64,000 bases of DNA from Variovorax sp. J22G73 (GTDB lineage Bacteria; Pseudomonadota; Gammaproteobacteria; Burkholderiales; Burkholderiaceae_C), in NCBI RefSeq assembly GCF_030317035.1, contig NZ_JASZYK010000001.1:62001-126000 (forward strand), read 5' to 3'. Every line of letters begins with the position of its first letter. Within the stretch, counting starts at the first letter, position 1. The notes below the pieces were generated by a model. It made no database searches, was not told the origin of the DNA, and saw only the letters and a program-made list of their open reading frames with translations. The position numbers were made by a program, and so were the translations under genes. This document shows positions 27,189-36,662 of the stretch, piece after piece.

Positions 27189-27250
27189 CTCTCTATATCA
27201 GAGAACCATCTGTCATTTCTTAGTAGGGAATGATGAGATGAAGGCGGCGC

Positions 27251-27661
27251 TCAGCGCCCCTCGAACCACCGCAGCGTGGCCGCGCCCGCCGCCGCCGCCA
27301 CGCCGCTCACCACCGTGCCCCACGCGATGTCGATGAACGACAGCGCCAGCGGCCAGTTGCGGATCACCGCCAGGTTGGTCAGGTCGTAGGTGGCGTAGCA
27401 GAACAGGCCGAAGAGCCCGCCCATCAGCGCGGCGCGCATCACGCCCTGCGCCGCCAGGCCCGGCACGATCGCGAACACCAGCAGCCCGATCGGGTAGGCC
27501 AGGTAGAACACCGCGGCGAAGGCCAGGCGCGGGTTCGGCGACATCAGGTCGCCCATGGCCTCCTGGTACATGCCCTTGGCGATCACGCCGAGCCAGATCA
27601 TGTCGATGACCAGCAGCACCACGAAGGTGACCGCCCATGCAACCAGGTGTTTAGTGCTCAT
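27251..27661 (-). CDS. DUF2177-family membrane protein
   Basis: A 136-residue inner-membrane protein with about four hydrophobic helices. [22 protein letters not shown] near the start, [22 protein letters not shown], and [23 protein letters not shown] are characteristic of DUF2177. ATG 27661 (MSTKHLVAW) is chosen over a longer start. Function unknown. It is divergent from queC across 80 bp. Confidence 0.83.
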   Translation of the reverse strand: MSTKHLVAWAVTFVVLLVIDMIWLGVIAKGMYQEAMGDLMSPNPRLAFAAVFYLAYPIGLLVFAIVPGLAAQGVMRAALMGGLFGLFCYATYDLTNLAVIRNWPLALSFIDIAWGTVVSGVAAAAGAATLRWFEGR

Positions 27662-27741
27662 TCGCGGGATCGTATCCGTGGCCCGCACGCAGCCTGCGAA
27701 AATTGCGCCTTTGGACTACAGCGGCCCCGCCGCTCGCGGAT

Positions 27742-28455
27742 ATGCCCCTGCACACCACCGCCCTCGTTCTGTTCTCCGGCGGCCAGGACTCCACCACCTG
27801 CCTGGCCGACGCGCTCTCGAAGTACCAGCGCGTCGAAACCCTGGGCTTCGACTACGGGCAGCGCCACCGGGTGGAGCTCGACGTGCGCGGCACCATCCTC
27901 TCGAAGATGCGCGAGCGCTTTCCCGACTGGGCGCCGCGCCTGGGCGAAGACCACGTGCTCACGCTGGCCGCGCTGGCGCAGCTGGGCGGCTCCTCGCTCA
28001 CTGAAGAAGTGGCCTTCGCCATGCAGGCCGACGGCCTGCCCAACACCTTCGTGCCGGGGCGCAACCTGCTGTTTCTCACGCTGGCCGGCGCGCTGGCGTA
28101 CCGGCGCGGGCTGCAGGTGATCGTCACCGGCGTGTGCGAGACCGACTTCTCGGGCTACCCCGACTGCCGCGACGACACCATGAAGGCCATGCAGCTCGCG
28201 CTGTCGCTCGGGCTGGAGCGCCGCCTGGTCATCGAGACACCGCTGATGTGGATCGACAAGGCCGAAACCTGGCAGATGGCGCATCGCCTGGGCGGCGAGC
28301 CGCTGGTCGAGCTGATCGTGGAAGAAACCCACACCTGCTACCTGGGCGACCGCGAGCACCGCCAGGCCTGGGGCTACGGCTGCGGCACCTGCCCCGCCTG
28401 CGACCTGCGCAAGCGGGGATGGGAGCGCTACGTGGGTGAGGCCGCGGCAGCCTAG
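27742..28455 (+). CDS. queC: 7-cyano-7-deazaguanine synthase QueC
   Basis: A 237-residue enzyme that turns 7-carboxy-7-deazaguanine into preQ0 with ATP and ammonia, in queuosine biosynthesis. The PP-loop SGGQDS is at residues 12-17. The zinc site is visible as a Cys near 200 ([11 protein letters not shown]) plus Cys214, Cys217 and Cys220 in [17 protein letters not shown] 27742 ([14 protein letters not shown]) fits the family start. The other queuosine genes are not in the window. The gene overlaps the convergent ABC gene by four bases. Confidence 0.93.
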   Translation: MPLHTTALVLFSGGQDSTTCLADALSKYQRVETLGFDYGQRHRVELDVRGTILSKMRERFPDWAPRLGEDHVLTLAALAQLGGSSLTEEVAFAMQADGLPNTFVPGRNLLFLTLAGALAYRRGLQVIVTGVCETDFSGYPDCRDDTMKAMQLALSLGLERRLVIETPLMWIDKAETWQMAHRLGGEPLVELIVEETHTCYLGDREHRQAWGYGCGTCPACDLRKRGWERYVGEAAAA

Positions 28456-30290
28456 GTTGCCGAGGTGACGGGCAGGGCGACCGCGGCGGTATTGAGCCGG
28501 TAGCGCGCGCCGCCGGCCGCGCCCTTGCCCGTGCCTTCCGCGCTTGCCGTGCCTTCTTCCTGCGGCACCAGCGTCCACCGCTGGTTGTGAAAGTCGCCCA
28601 CCGCCGCGCGGTGCGCAATCGACACCATCGCCCCGCCCGCGGCCTGTACCGTGTCCGCCAGGCGCTTGTAGAGCACGCTCTCGGCCTGCGCGTCGAGCGC
28701 GCTGGTGATCTCGTCCGCGAACAGCCATGCCGGCTTCTTCAGCAGCACCCGCGCGATGGCCAGGCGCTGCTGCTCGCCGCCCGAAAGCTTCTGGCTCCAG
28801 GCGTCGCTGTCGTCCAGCCGGCCGGCCAGGTCGGGCAGCAGGGCGTCGGCAAGGGCCTTGCGCAGCTGCTCGTCGCTGAAGCTGCTGGCCGGGTTGGGGT
28901 AGGTCAGCGCGTCGCGCAGCTTGCCGTCGGGCACATAGGGGCGCTGCGGCATGAAGGCGACGTTGTCGGGCACGTCCATGCGCCCCTTGGAGAACGGCCA
29001 GATGCCCGCGAACGAGCGGAACAGCGTCGACTTGCCGCTGCCCGAGGGGCCCTGCAGCAGCACGCTGTCGCCGGGCTTCACCGCCAGCGCGGCACCCGCG
29101 AGCAACGGCGTGCCGTTGGGCAGCGCCACCGCGAGGTCGTCGGTGCGCAGCACGGTCGCCGGGGTGCGCTGCAGGCCGTCTTCGCGCTCGGCATGGGCGC
29201 GCATGCCGTCGTCGAAGCTGGTCAGCCGGTCGGTGGTGGCGCGCCACACGGCCACGCTGTCGTAGTTGTCGACGAACCAGCTCAGCGACTCCTGCACCTT
29301 GCCGAAGGCCGAGCCGATCTGCATCAGGTGGCCCAGCTGGAAGGCGCCGCCGAAATACTGCTGCCCCGCCACCAGGAACGGAAAGATCACCGCCGCCTGG
29401 CCGAAGAACGAGGTGAAGGTGACCAGGTTCTTCTGCTGCTTGATCAGCTGCAGGTAGTTGCGCAGCACGTCGCCGAAGCGCAGGTCGAGCTGCTCGCGCT
29501 CCACCTTCTCGCCCTTGTCCAGCGCAATGGCCTCGCTGTATTCGCGCACCCGCACCAGGTGGTGGCGAAAGTCGGCCTCGAAGCGCTGCTGCGTGAAGTT
29601 CAGCTTGATCAGCGGGCGGCCGATGAAGTGCGTGATGACCGTGCCGAGAATCGAATAGCCCAGCGCCACCCACACCATCGCGCCCACTACCTGGTACGTG
29701 GTGCCGTGGAAGCTGAACGAGAAGTTGCCCGACAGCGCCCACAGCAGCCCGATGAAGCTCATCAGCGTGACCACCGCGTTCAGCAGGCCCATCGACAGCG
29801 TCATCGTGGCGCTGGTGAAGATCTGCATGTCTTCCTGCAGGCGCTGGTCGGGGTTGTCGGGCGTGTTGCCCTCCTTGCCCGCCTTGCCTGCATAGCGCGC
29901 CAGCTCCAGGTGATAGAAGGTGCGGTCGCTCATCCAGCGCGTGAGGTAGCTGCGCGTCATCCACGAGCGCCAGCGCAGCTGCAGCAGCTGCGTCACGTAG
30001 AACTTCAGCACCTGCACCGCGATGTTGGCGAAGGCGATCCAGCCGAACACGCCCACCTCGTGCCAGAAGACCACCGCATTCTTGTTCTGCAGCGCGTCGT
30101 AGAAGCGCCCGTACCACTCGTTGCCCAGCACCGCCACGTACACGTAGAACAGGTTCAGCGCGACGATGGTCAGCAGCATGGCGCGGGCGCGCCATTTCTC
30201 CTCGGACTGGAAGTAGGGCGCCGCGAGCCTGAAGACGCGGCGCAGCACCTGCAAGAGGGAGCCCGCGCGCGCTGTGACGGATGAAGACAT
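28452..30290 (-). CDS. SbmA/BacA-like ABC transporter, fused membrane and ATPase domains
   Basis: A 612-residue protein. The membrane domain (about 20-340) contains [26 protein letters not shown] and [10 protein letters not shown], hallmarks of the SbmA/BacA_like and YddA group. The ATPase domain has P-loop GPSGSGKST near residue 414, [15 protein letters not shown], signature LSGGEQQR near 499 and [10 protein letters not shown]. Such proteins import peptides or vitamin B12-like compounds, or act in very-long-chain fatty acid handling; the substrate here is unknown. ATG 30290 follows a 136-bp region that contains a candidate operator. Tail-to-tail with queC. Confidence 0.88.
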   Translation of the reverse strand: MSSSVTARAGSLLQVLRRVFRLAAPYFQSEEKWRARAMLLTIVALNLFYVYVAVLGNEWYGRFYDALQNKNAVVFWHEVGVFGWIAFANIAVQVLKFYVTQLLQLRWRSWMTRSYLTRWMSDRTFYHLELARYAGKAGKEGNTPDNPDQRLQEDMQIFTSATMTLSMGLLNAVVTLMSFIGLLWALSGNFSFSFHGTTYQVVGAMVWVALGYSILGTVITHFIGRPLIKLNFTQQRFEADFRHHLVRVREYSEAIALDKGEKVEREQLDLRFGDVLRNYLQLIKQQKNLVTFTSFFGQAAVIFPFLVAGQQYFGGAFQLGHLMQIGSAFGKVQESLSWFVDNYDSVAVWRATTDRLTSFDDGMRAHAEREDGLQRTPATVLRTDDLAVALPNGTPLLAGAALAVKPGDSVLLQGPSGSGKSTLFRSFAGIWPFSKGRMDVPDNVAFMPQRPYVPDGKLRDALTYPNPASSFSDEQLRKALADALLPDLAGRLDDSDAWSQKLSGGEQQRLAIARVLLKKPAWLFADEITSALDAQAESVLYKRLADTVQAAGGAMVSIAHRAAVGDFHNQRWTLVPQEEGTASAEGTGKGAAGGARYRLNTAAVALPVTSAT

Positions 30291-30334
30291 TCGGTTTTTC
30301 CTCGCAGGCGCTCGCGCGCCGATCATCGTGAGGA

Positions 30335-30355
30335 AAACATAGTAGACAAATGTTT
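30335..30355. promoter_or_regulatory. inverted repeat before the SbmA-like ABC gene
   Basis: AAACAT and ATGTTT, separated by nine bases, form a perfect dyad in an AT-rich patch 45 bases before the ABC gene ATG. On the minus strand the same patch holds a TACTAT box, a possible -10 element. Operator or promoter function is inference. Confidence 0.35.
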
Positions 30356-30426
30356 CTTAAACCGGCCTGAAATCTGAGGATCGATATGCGGCGCCCACGT
30401 TCACGTGGGTATTCCACAGACCGCGC

Positions 30427-30987
30427 TCAGCGAAGCATCACCCTCGCCGCCGTGGTGAGGAAGTGCGCCAGCGGCGGCGTCTTCAGCCCCTCGACCTTCG
30501 CTTCCTCGTCCCACAGCCGCAGGCGCACCGCGTCCGCGGCCCATTCGAGCGCGGCGAAGCGCCGGGCCGCCTCGTCGTCCATCGGGCCGCCCTGCAGGGC
30601 CAGGCTGCGCACCGAGTCGGGCGAAAGCCTGGAGAAGTAGTCGGCCCGCGTGGCGCACAGGTAGCGCTTGGCGTCCACGTGCAGGCGAATCGGCTCGCGC
30701 ACGTCGGTGTCGAAGGCGCCGCGCAGCAGGGGCAGGGCGATGTACTGGTGGCGGTCGTCGATGCCCAGTTCGGTGGGCGACCGGGTCAGCGTCTGGTGCT
30801 CGGCGATCAGCAGGTGGCCCAGGTCGTGCAGCAGCGCGGCCGTGACCAGCGCGTCGCTCGCGCCGGCCTGCTCGGCCAGCCAGGCGCATTGCAGCGCGTG
30901 CTCGGTCTGCGACACCGCTTCGCCCGCGTAGGCCACATCGCCCCGTTCGGCGAACAGGCGGGCAATCTCGGCAAGGTCGAGTTTCAT
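30427..30987 (-). CDS. phosphonate-degradation HD-domain oxygenase, PhnZ-like
   Basis: A 186-residue HD-domain protein. The N-terminal YAGEAVSQTEH places Tyr20, Glu23 and His30 exactly as in PhnZ (Tyr24, Glu27, His34). The HD pair is His54-Asp55 in LLHDLGH, with further metal ligands likely at His80 and His103. PhnZ is a mixed-valent di-iron oxygenase that cleaves 2-amino-1-hydroxyethylphosphonate into glycine and phosphate. The gene is divergent from the phosphonate transporter genes across 311 bp. ATG 30987 is chosen because family-like sequence begins there. The hydroxylase PhnY that normally makes the substrate is not in the window. Confidence 0.83.
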   Translation of the reverse strand: MKLDLAEIARLFAERGDVAYAGEAVSQTEHALQCAWLAEQAGASDALVTAALLHDLGHLLIAEHQTLTRSPTELGIDDRHQYIALPLLRGAFDTDVREPIRLHVDAKRYLCATRADYFSRLSPDSVRSLALQGGPMDDEAARRFAALEWAADAVRLRLWDEEAKVEGLKTPPLAHFLTTAARVMLR

Positions 30988-31154
30988 GAAAAGAGGAACA
31001 GGCAGGCGAGGCGGGAGCACGTGCGACAGCCTGCGCAGTCTGCGACGAAGCGGTGACAGGCGCATGACGAAGGCGGCCGCGGCCTGCCTGCAAATCGCCG
31101 ACCCACCCCCCCGTTTCAAGCGCCGTTTTGGGTATTTGGGGATTTTTGAGGCAT

Positions 31155-31172
31155 CTGACAAATCCCTGTCAC
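31155..31172 (+). promoter_or_regulatory. candidate Pho box in the phosphonate divergent promoter region
   Basis: CTGACAAATCCCTGTCAC matches 12 of 14 bases of the two PhoB half-sites (CTGTCAT/C) with the correct 11-base spacing; the second half-site is perfect. It lies 127 bases before the transporter ATG and 168 before the divergent HD gene. PhoB control of phosphonate use is common. The rest of the 30988-31298 gap shows no gene. Confidence 0.55.
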
Positions 31173-31298
31173 ATGCCGCTGCCAGCATCGCCCGCATTCG
31201 CCGCACCGGACTGCTTGCGTACTTTGGCTTGACTGTTCGTGTGCCTTCGCACCGTGTTCTTTTTTCGCTTTCCCTCGACTCCCCAAGGAACCCTCACC

Positions 31299-32333
31299 AT
31301 GCTGCACCGTCAACTCCGCTGGGCCTTCGTGCCGGCCGCCCTGTTCTCGCTGGCTTTCGCCGCATCGGCCCAGGGCCGCACCGAACTGCTGGTGTACACC
31401 GCGCTCGAAGCCGACCAGGTGCAGGCCTACAAGGCCGCCTTCGAAAAGGAAAACCCGAGCATCGAGCTGAAGTTCGTGCGCGACTCCACCGGCATCGTCA
31501 CCGCCAAGCTGCTGGCCGAAAAGGCCAACCCGCAGGCCGACGTGGTGTGGGGCCTGGCCGCCACCTCGCTGATGCTGCTGGACAAGGAAGGCATGCTCCA
31601 GCCGTACGCGCCCAAGGGCCTGGACGCCATCAAGCCCACCATGCGCGACCCGGCCAGCCCGCCCAAGTGGGTCGGCATGGACGTGTGGTCGTCGGCCATC
31701 TGCTTCAACACCGCCGAAGCGACCAAGAAGAACCTGCCCAAGCCCACCAGCTGGGCCGACCTGACCAACCCGGTCTACAAGGGCCAGATCACCATGCCCA
31801 ACCCGGCCGCCTCGGGCACCGGCTACCTGATGGTGTCGGGCTGGATCCAGATGATGGGCGAGGAGAACGCCTGGAAGTACATGGACGCGCTGCACCAGAA
31901 CATCGGCATCTACAGCCAGTCGGGCAGCAAGCCCTGCCGCCAGGCCGGCGCCGGCGAGTTCGCGCTCGGCATGTCCTTCGAATACCGCGCCAACAAGACC
32001 AAGCGCGACGGCGCGCCCATCGACATCGTGCTGCCAAAGGAAGGCCTGGGCTGGGACATGGAAGCCACCGGCATCATCAAGACCAGCAAGAAGCAGGACG
32101 CCGCCAAGGCCCTGGCCGACTGGGCCGTCACCAGGCAGGCCAACGAGCTGTACGCGAAGAACTTCGCCGTGCTCGCGCTGCCGGGCATTCAGGAAAAGCT
32201 GGAGTTCGTGCCGGGCGACGTCGAGAAGCTGCTCGCCAAGAACGACTTCACCTGGGCTGCCGCCAACCGCGACCGCATCCTGACGGAGTGGTCCAAGCGC
32301 TACGAGTCGAAGTCGGAAAAGAAGCCGCTCTGA
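31299..32333 (+). CDS. 2-aminoethylphosphonate ABC transporter substrate-binding protein
   Basis: A 344-residue periplasmic receptor with signal peptide cleaved at ASA (about residue 25). TELLVYTALEADQVQAYKAAFEK and ADVVWGLAATSLMLL belong to the iron/2-aminoethylphosphonate receptor group (Fbp-like fold). The signature MDVWSSAICFNTAEA and the clustering with HD and FAD enzymes of phosphonate degradation support 2-aminoethylphosphonate. The three-component layout (receptor, ATPase, one fused permease) resembles AepXVW. An aagga ribosome binding site precedes ATG 31299. The candidate Pho box is upstream. Confidence 0.88.
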   Translation: MLHRQLRWAFVPAALFSLAFAASAQGRTELLVYTALEADQVQAYKAAFEKENPSIELKFVRDSTGIVTAKLLAEKANPQADVVWGLAATSLMLLDKEGMLQPYAPKGLDAIKPTMRDPASPPKWVGMDVWSSAICFNTAEATKKNLPKPTSWADLTNPVYKGQITMPNPAASGTGYLMVSGWIQMMGEENAWKYMDALHQNIGIYSQSGSKPCRQAGAGEFALGMSFEYRANKTKRDGAPIDIVLPKEGLGWDMEATGIIKTSKKQDAAKALADWAVTRQANELYAKNFAVLALPGIQEKLEFVPGDVEKLLAKNDFTWAAANRDRILTEWSKRYESKSEKKPL

Positions 32334-32382
32334 GCTCTCCCAGAACGACGAGAACGACACTCACACGAAGCGGTACCTGGCC

Positions 32383-33468
32383 ATGACGAGCAGTAGCAGC
32401 AGCTTTCTTTCCCTTCGCGGCATCGGCAAGTCCTTTGGCGCCACCCGCGTGCTCGACGGCATCGACCTGGACATCGAGCCCGGCGAGTTCGTGTGCCTGC
32501 TCGGCCCTTCGGGCTGCGGCAAGACCACGTTGCTGCGCATCGTGTGCGGCATCGAGCGCGCCGACAGCGGCCAGATCCTGCTGGGCGGCCAGGACATCGC
32601 GGGCCTGCCGCCGGCGGCGCGCGGCTTCGGGGTGGTGTTCCAGTCGTACGCGCTGTTTCCCAACCTCACGGCGGCGCAGAACATCGCTTACGGCCTGCAC
32701 CCCACCGGGGCGCTGGCCCGCGAAATGGCCAAGCGCTCGCGCGAGATGCTCGACCTGGTCGGCCTCACCGCGCATGCCGACAAGTACCCCGTGCAGCTCT
32801 CGGGCGGCCAGCAGCAGCGCATCGCACTCGCGCGCGCATTGGCGCCCAACCCGCGCCTGCTGCTGCTCGACGAGCCGCTCTCCGCGCTCGACGCGCAGGT
32901 GCGCGCCAGCTTGCGCAGCGAGATCCGCGCGCTGCAGAAGCGCCTGGGCATCGTCACCATCATGGTCACGCACGACCAGGAAGAAGCCCTGTCGATGGCC
33001 GACCGCGTGGTGCTGATGCACAACGGCCGCATCGAGCAGGCCGGCACCCCCGACGAGCTGTACCGCCAGCCGCGCACCCGTTTCGTGGCCGGCTTTGTCG
33101 GCCGCATGAACATGCTGCCCGCGACCGTGCTCGCCGACGGCAAGGTGCGCGTGCGCGACAGCGAGCTGTTCTGCGCGCCCGGCAATCTCAGCGTGGGTTC
33201 GCAGGCCACCGTGGGCATTCGGCCCGAGCACGTGGTGGTGTCGCGCTTCGGCTCCGAGCTGGGCGCCAACAGCTTCGCGGCGCGCCTGCTCGACACCGAG
33301 TTCTTCGGCAACCGAACCTCGGCCCGCCTGGCTTGCGAACCGTTGGGCATCGAGATCGAAGCCGAACTGCCGGCCGATGCGCGTGGCGGTGGCGGGGAGC
33401 CTTTGGTGCCCAGCAGCATGGTGCATATCCAGTTGCCCTTGAATGCGCTGTCTGTGTTGGCGCATTGA
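32383..33468 (+). CDS. 2-aminoethylphosphonate ABC transporter ATP-binding protein
   Basis: A 361-residue importer ATPase: P-loop GPSGCGKTT near residue 41, Q-loop VVFQSYALFPN near 88, signature LSGGQQQR near 143, LDEPLSALD, then a TOBE-type C-terminal domain with VGIRPEHVVVSR near 280. It begins with a short Ser-rich tail before LSLRGIGKSFG. It sits between the receptor (49 bp) and the permease (93 bp) genes of the same transporter and should be its energy-coupling subunit. Confidence 0.9.
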   Translation: MTSSSSSFLSLRGIGKSFGATRVLDGIDLDIEPGEFVCLLGPSGCGKTTLLRIVCGIERADSGQILLGGQDIAGLPPAARGFGVVFQSYALFPNLTAAQNIAYGLHPTGALAREMAKRSREMLDLVGLTAHADKYPVQLSGGQQQRIALARALAPNPRLLLLDEPLSALDAQVRASLRSEIRALQKRLGIVTIMVTHDQEEALSMADRVVLMHNGRIEQAGTPDELYRQPRTRFVAGFVGRMNMLPATVLADGKVRVRDSELFCAPGNLSVGSQATVGIRPEHVVVSRFGSELGANSFAARLLDTEFFGNRTSARLACEPLGIEIEAELPADARGGGGEPLVPSSMVHIQLPLNALSVLAH

Positions 33469-33561
33469 GATGGGACGCTGCCTCTTGATTTTTTCCGCTG
33501 GTCCAGGGCAGTCGTTGGTCGGCCTGTTCACCCGTCCCGAACAAAAGCAGCCGGAATCCAG

Positions 33562-35274
33562 ATGACCAGCTCTCAACAAACAGCCGTCGTGCCGCTGGCG
33601 TTCACGCGCACCAGCGCGTTCGACCGCGAACGCTGGCTCACCGGCGCCGCGGTCTTGCTGATGGTGCTGCTACTGGTCGTGATCGTCGCGCTGCCGGTCG
33701 GTGCGCTGGTCGGCCAGAGCTTCTTCGACAAGGCGGGCGCGTTCGTCGGCCTGGCCAACTTCGCGCGCTACCTCGACAACCCCGCGCTCGTGCAGTCGGC
33801 CTTCAACAGCCTGGGGCTCGCGGCGCTCAGTGCCGTCATCTGCACCGCCATCGCTTACGTGTACGCCTACGGCCTCACGCTGTCCTGCATGCCCGCCAAG
33901 GGCCTGCTGCGCGCCGTGGCGCTGGTGCCGCTGCTCGCGCCTTCGCTGCTGCCGGCCATCAGCCTCGTGTACCTCTTCGGCAACCAGGGCCTGTTCAAGG
34001 GCCTGCTGGGCGACGTGTCGATCTACGGGCCGCTGGGCATCGTGCTGGGCTCGGTGTTCTGGACGCTGCCGCATGCGCTGCTCATTCTCACCACCGCCAT
34101 GGCGACCTCCGACGGCCGGCTGTACGAGGCCGCGCAGACGCTGGGTGCCTCGCGCTGGCGCATCTTTCGCACCGTGACGCTGCCCGCGTCGCGATACGGC
34201 CTCATCGTGGCCGCGATGGTGGTGTTCGTGCTCGTCATCACCGACTTCGGCGTGCCCAAGGTGGTGGGCGGGCAGACCGGCGTGCTCGCCACCGACATCT
34301 ACAAGCAGGTGGTGGGGCAGCAGAACTTTCAGATGGGCGCCGTGGTCGGGCTGGTGCTGCTCATTCCCGCGGTGCTGTCGTTCCTGGTCGAGCGGCGCGT
34401 GCGCAGCAAGCAGGCCGCCGCGCTGTCGGCGCGCGCCACGCCGTACCAGCCCGAGCCGGTGCGCGTGCGCGACCGCGCGCTGCTCGCGTTCTGCGTGCTC
34501 ACGGCCTGCGCCATCCTCGTGATGATCGGCATGGCCGTGTTCGCATCGCTGGCGACCTACTGGCCCTACAAGCTCACGCCCTCGCTGAAGAACTACGACT
34601 TCAGCAACATGGACGGCGGCGGCTGGGGCAGCTACTTCAACTCGCTGCGCCTGGCGGTGTGCGCCGCGGTGGCCGGCGCGTTCGCCACCTTCGTGTCGGC
34701 CTACCTGGTGGAAAAGCCGCGCCACTTCGGCCTGCTGCGCGAGCTGCTCAACCTGCTGGCCAACCTGCCGCTGGCGGTGCCGGGGCTGGTGCTGGGCGTG
34801 GGCTACATCTTCTTCTTCATCTCGCCGGCGAACCCGCTGCGCGCCATCTACGGCAGCATGACCATCCTGGTGGTGTGCACCGTGGCGCACTTCTTCTCGG
34901 TGGCCCACCTCACCTCGCTCACCGCGCTGCGCCAGCTCGACCGCGAGTACGAGCTGGTGTCCGAGTCGATGGGCGTGCCCTTCTGGCGCACGCTGTGGCG
35001 CGTGCACCTGCCGGTGGCGCTGCCCACCGTGCTCAACGTGGGCGGCTACTTTTTCGTCAACGCCATGACCACCGTGTCGGCCGTCGTGTTCCTCTATTCG
35101 CCGCAGACCTCGCTGGCCGCCGTTGCCGTGCTGAACATGGACGACGCCGGCGACGTCGCGCCCGCCGCGGCCATGGCCTCGCTCATCATGCTCACGGCCG
35201 CCGCCGGCCGCGGCGTGTTCGCGCTGGCGGGGCACTGGACGCTGGCGCGCACCCAGGCCTGGAGACACCGGTAA
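33562..35274 (+). CDS. 2-aminoethylphosphonate ABC transporter permease, two permease domains fused
   Basis: A 570-residue inner-membrane protein with two consecutive importer permease domains of about six helices each (residues of about 25-290 and 310-565). EAA-like loops are seen at EAAQTLGASRWRIFRTVTLP near 193 and VSESMGVPFWRTLWRVHLP near 467. A single fused chain therefore provides both permease halves. The stop overlaps the next ATG (TAATG). Part of the phosphonate operon 31299-36410. Confidence 0.9.
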   Translation: MTSSQQTAVVPLAFTRTSAFDRERWLTGAAVLLMVLLLVVIVALPVGALVGQSFFDKAGAFVGLANFARYLDNPALVQSAFNSLGLAALSAVICTAIAYVYAYGLTLSCMPAKGLLRAVALVPLLAPSLLPAISLVYLFGNQGLFKGLLGDVSIYGPLGIVLGSVFWTLPHALLILTTAMATSDGRLYEAAQTLGASRWRIFRTVTLPASRYGLIVAAMVVFVLVITDFGVPKVVGGQTGVLATDIYKQVVGQQNFQMGAVVGLVLLIPAVLSFLVERRVRSKQAAALSARATPYQPEPVRVRDRALLAFCVLTACAILVMIGMAVFASLATYWPYKLTPSLKNYDFSNMDGGGWGSYFNSLRLAVCAAVAGAFATFVSAYLVEKPRHFGLLRELLNLLANLPLAVPGLVLGVGYIFFFISPANPLRAIYGSMTILVVCTVAHFFSVAHLTSLTALRQLDREYELVSESMGVPFWRTLWRVHLPVALPTVLNVGGYFFVNAMTTVSAVVFLYSPQTSLAAVAVLNMDDAGDVAPAAAMASLIMLTAAAGRGVFALAGHWTLARTQAWRHR

Positions 35275-36410
35275 TGCCCGCAACCCCTCACAGCAACCAC
35301 GGCTTCGACCTCATCGTCGTCGGCGCCGGCATCGTCGGCCTCGCCCACGCCTACACCGCCGCGCTGCGCGGCCTGAAGGTGTGCGTGGTCGAGCGCGACG
35401 CGGCCGCCATCGGCGCGTCGATCCGCAACTTCGGCTTCATCACCATCACCGGCCAGGCGCCGGGCGACACCTGGCGCCGCGCCATGCATGCGCGCGAGGT
35501 GTGGCAGCAGATTGCGCCGTACGCGGGCATCGACATCGTGCACCGCAACCTCTGGCTCGCGGCCTACCGGCCCGAGGCGCACGACGTGCTCGAGGCCTTC
35601 ATGCGCACGCCCATGGGCGAGGCCTGCGAGCTGCTCGACGCGGCCGACGCGCAGGCCAAGGCGCCCGCGCTGAGCCTGGCCGATGCATGCTCGGTGCTGT
35701 ACAGCCCGCACGAGCTGCGCGTGGAATCGCGCACCGCCATCGGCCTGCTTTCGAAGTGGCTGGCCGAGGCGCACGGCGTGACTTTCCGCTACGGCGAGGC
35801 CGTGCTCGAGGTGCAGGCGCCGCGCGTGCGCACCTCGCGCGGCACCCTGCATGCCGAGCGCGTGGTGGTGTGCACCAACACCGACCTGAACGGCCTGTTC
35901 GCCGAGCGCATTGCCGCGCACGAGCTCACGCTGTGCCGCCTGCAGATGCTGCGCGTGAAGCCCGAGGCCGGCTTTCGCCTGCCGGGCTCGGTGATGATGG
36001 ACCTGAGCCTGGTGCGCTACGAGGGCTACAGCACCTTGCCCGAGGCCGCCGCCCTGCGCGCGCGGCTGCAGCAGGAAGAGGCCGCCTCGCTGGCGCACGG
36101 CATCCACCTCATCGTGGTGCAGAGCGCCGACGGCTCGCTGGTGGTGGGCGATTCGCACCACTACGCCGACGCGCCCGAGCCCTTCGCCATGGAAGAGGTC
36201 GACCAGCTCATCCTGCGCCACCTGCGCAGCACGCTCAACCTGGAGACCGCGCAGATCACCGAGCGCTGGACCGGCGTGTACCCCTCGTCGAAGACCACGC
36301 CCTGCGTGATCGACGCGCCCGACGACGCCACGCGCGTGGTGCTGGTCACCAGCGGCAGCGGCGCGAGCACCGGCTTCGGCATTGCGCACGACGTGCTCGA
36401 CGCCTGGTGA
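35274..36410 (+). CDS. FAD-dependent oxidoreductase of phosphonate clusters (TIGR03364-like)
   Basis: A 378-residue DadA/glycine-oxidase-fold flavoenzyme. The dinucleotide motif GAGIVGLAHA is at residues 17-26, followed by VCVVERD. SIRNFGFITITGQAPG and the C-terminal TSGSGASTGFGIAHDV are typical of the FAD enzyme that recurs in bacterial phosphonate operons. It probably oxidises an amine group of 2-aminoethylphosphonate or an N-substituted derivative; the exact substrate is not settled by sequence. The start overlaps the permease stop. Confidence 0.85.
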   Translation: MPATPHSNHGFDLIVVGAGIVGLAHAYTAALRGLKVCVVERDAAAIGASIRNFGFITITGQAPGDTWRRAMHAREVWQQIAPYAGIDIVHRNLWLAAYRPEAHDVLEAFMRTPMGEACELLDAADAQAKAPALSLADACSVLYSPHELRVESRTAIGLLSKWLAEAHGVTFRYGEAVLEVQAPRVRTSRGTLHAERVVVCTNTDLNGLFAERIAAHELTLCRLQMLRVKPEAGFRLPGSVMMDLSLVRYEGYSTLPEAAALRARLQQEEAASLAHGIHLIVVQSADGSLVVGDSHHYADAPEPFAMEEVDQLILRHLRSTLNLETAQITERWTGVYPSSKTTPCVIDAPDDATRVVLVTSGSGASTGFGIAHDVLDAW

Positions 36411-36495
36411 ATTGAACTTAGGGGCGCGGGTGTTGCACGCCGCGACGGCGCGGCGTCCGACTTGACGCGGGCCTGCACCGGCATAGATTCACGTC

Positions 36496-36627
36496 ATGCG
36501 AAGCACTGCCTTTGTCCTCCTGTTCTGCCTCGGCCTTGTCACCGCGGGCTGCGACAACAAGCCCAAGCCCGGCGTGCCTGTGCCCAAAGCGCTGGCGGCG
36601 GGTGCCGTTGCCGCGCCGCAGCACTGA
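36496..36627 (+). CDS. small lipoprotein, 43 residues
   Basis: A short gene starting MRSTAFVLLFCLGLVTAG with a lipobox-like TAGC (Cys19), then DNKPKPGVPVPK and an Ala-rich end. The hydrophobic signal and the Cys-Asp start of the mature chain indicate an inner-membrane lipoprotein. It lies 85 bp after the phosphonate operon and ends 35 bp before the convergent receptor gene. No function known. Confidence 0.55.
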   Translation: MRSTAFVLLFCLGLVTAGCDNKPKPGVPVPKALAAGAVAAPQH

Positions 36628-36662
36628 CCTTCGGGCACTGACCCCCGGCGCGAGCGTGATGG

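Noticed and set aside
27199..27216. Second Pho box on the plus strand near CTGTCAT at 27210.
   Set aside because: Only one half-site matches; the position 11 bases away fits three of seven bases, and the orientation is away from the phosphatase.
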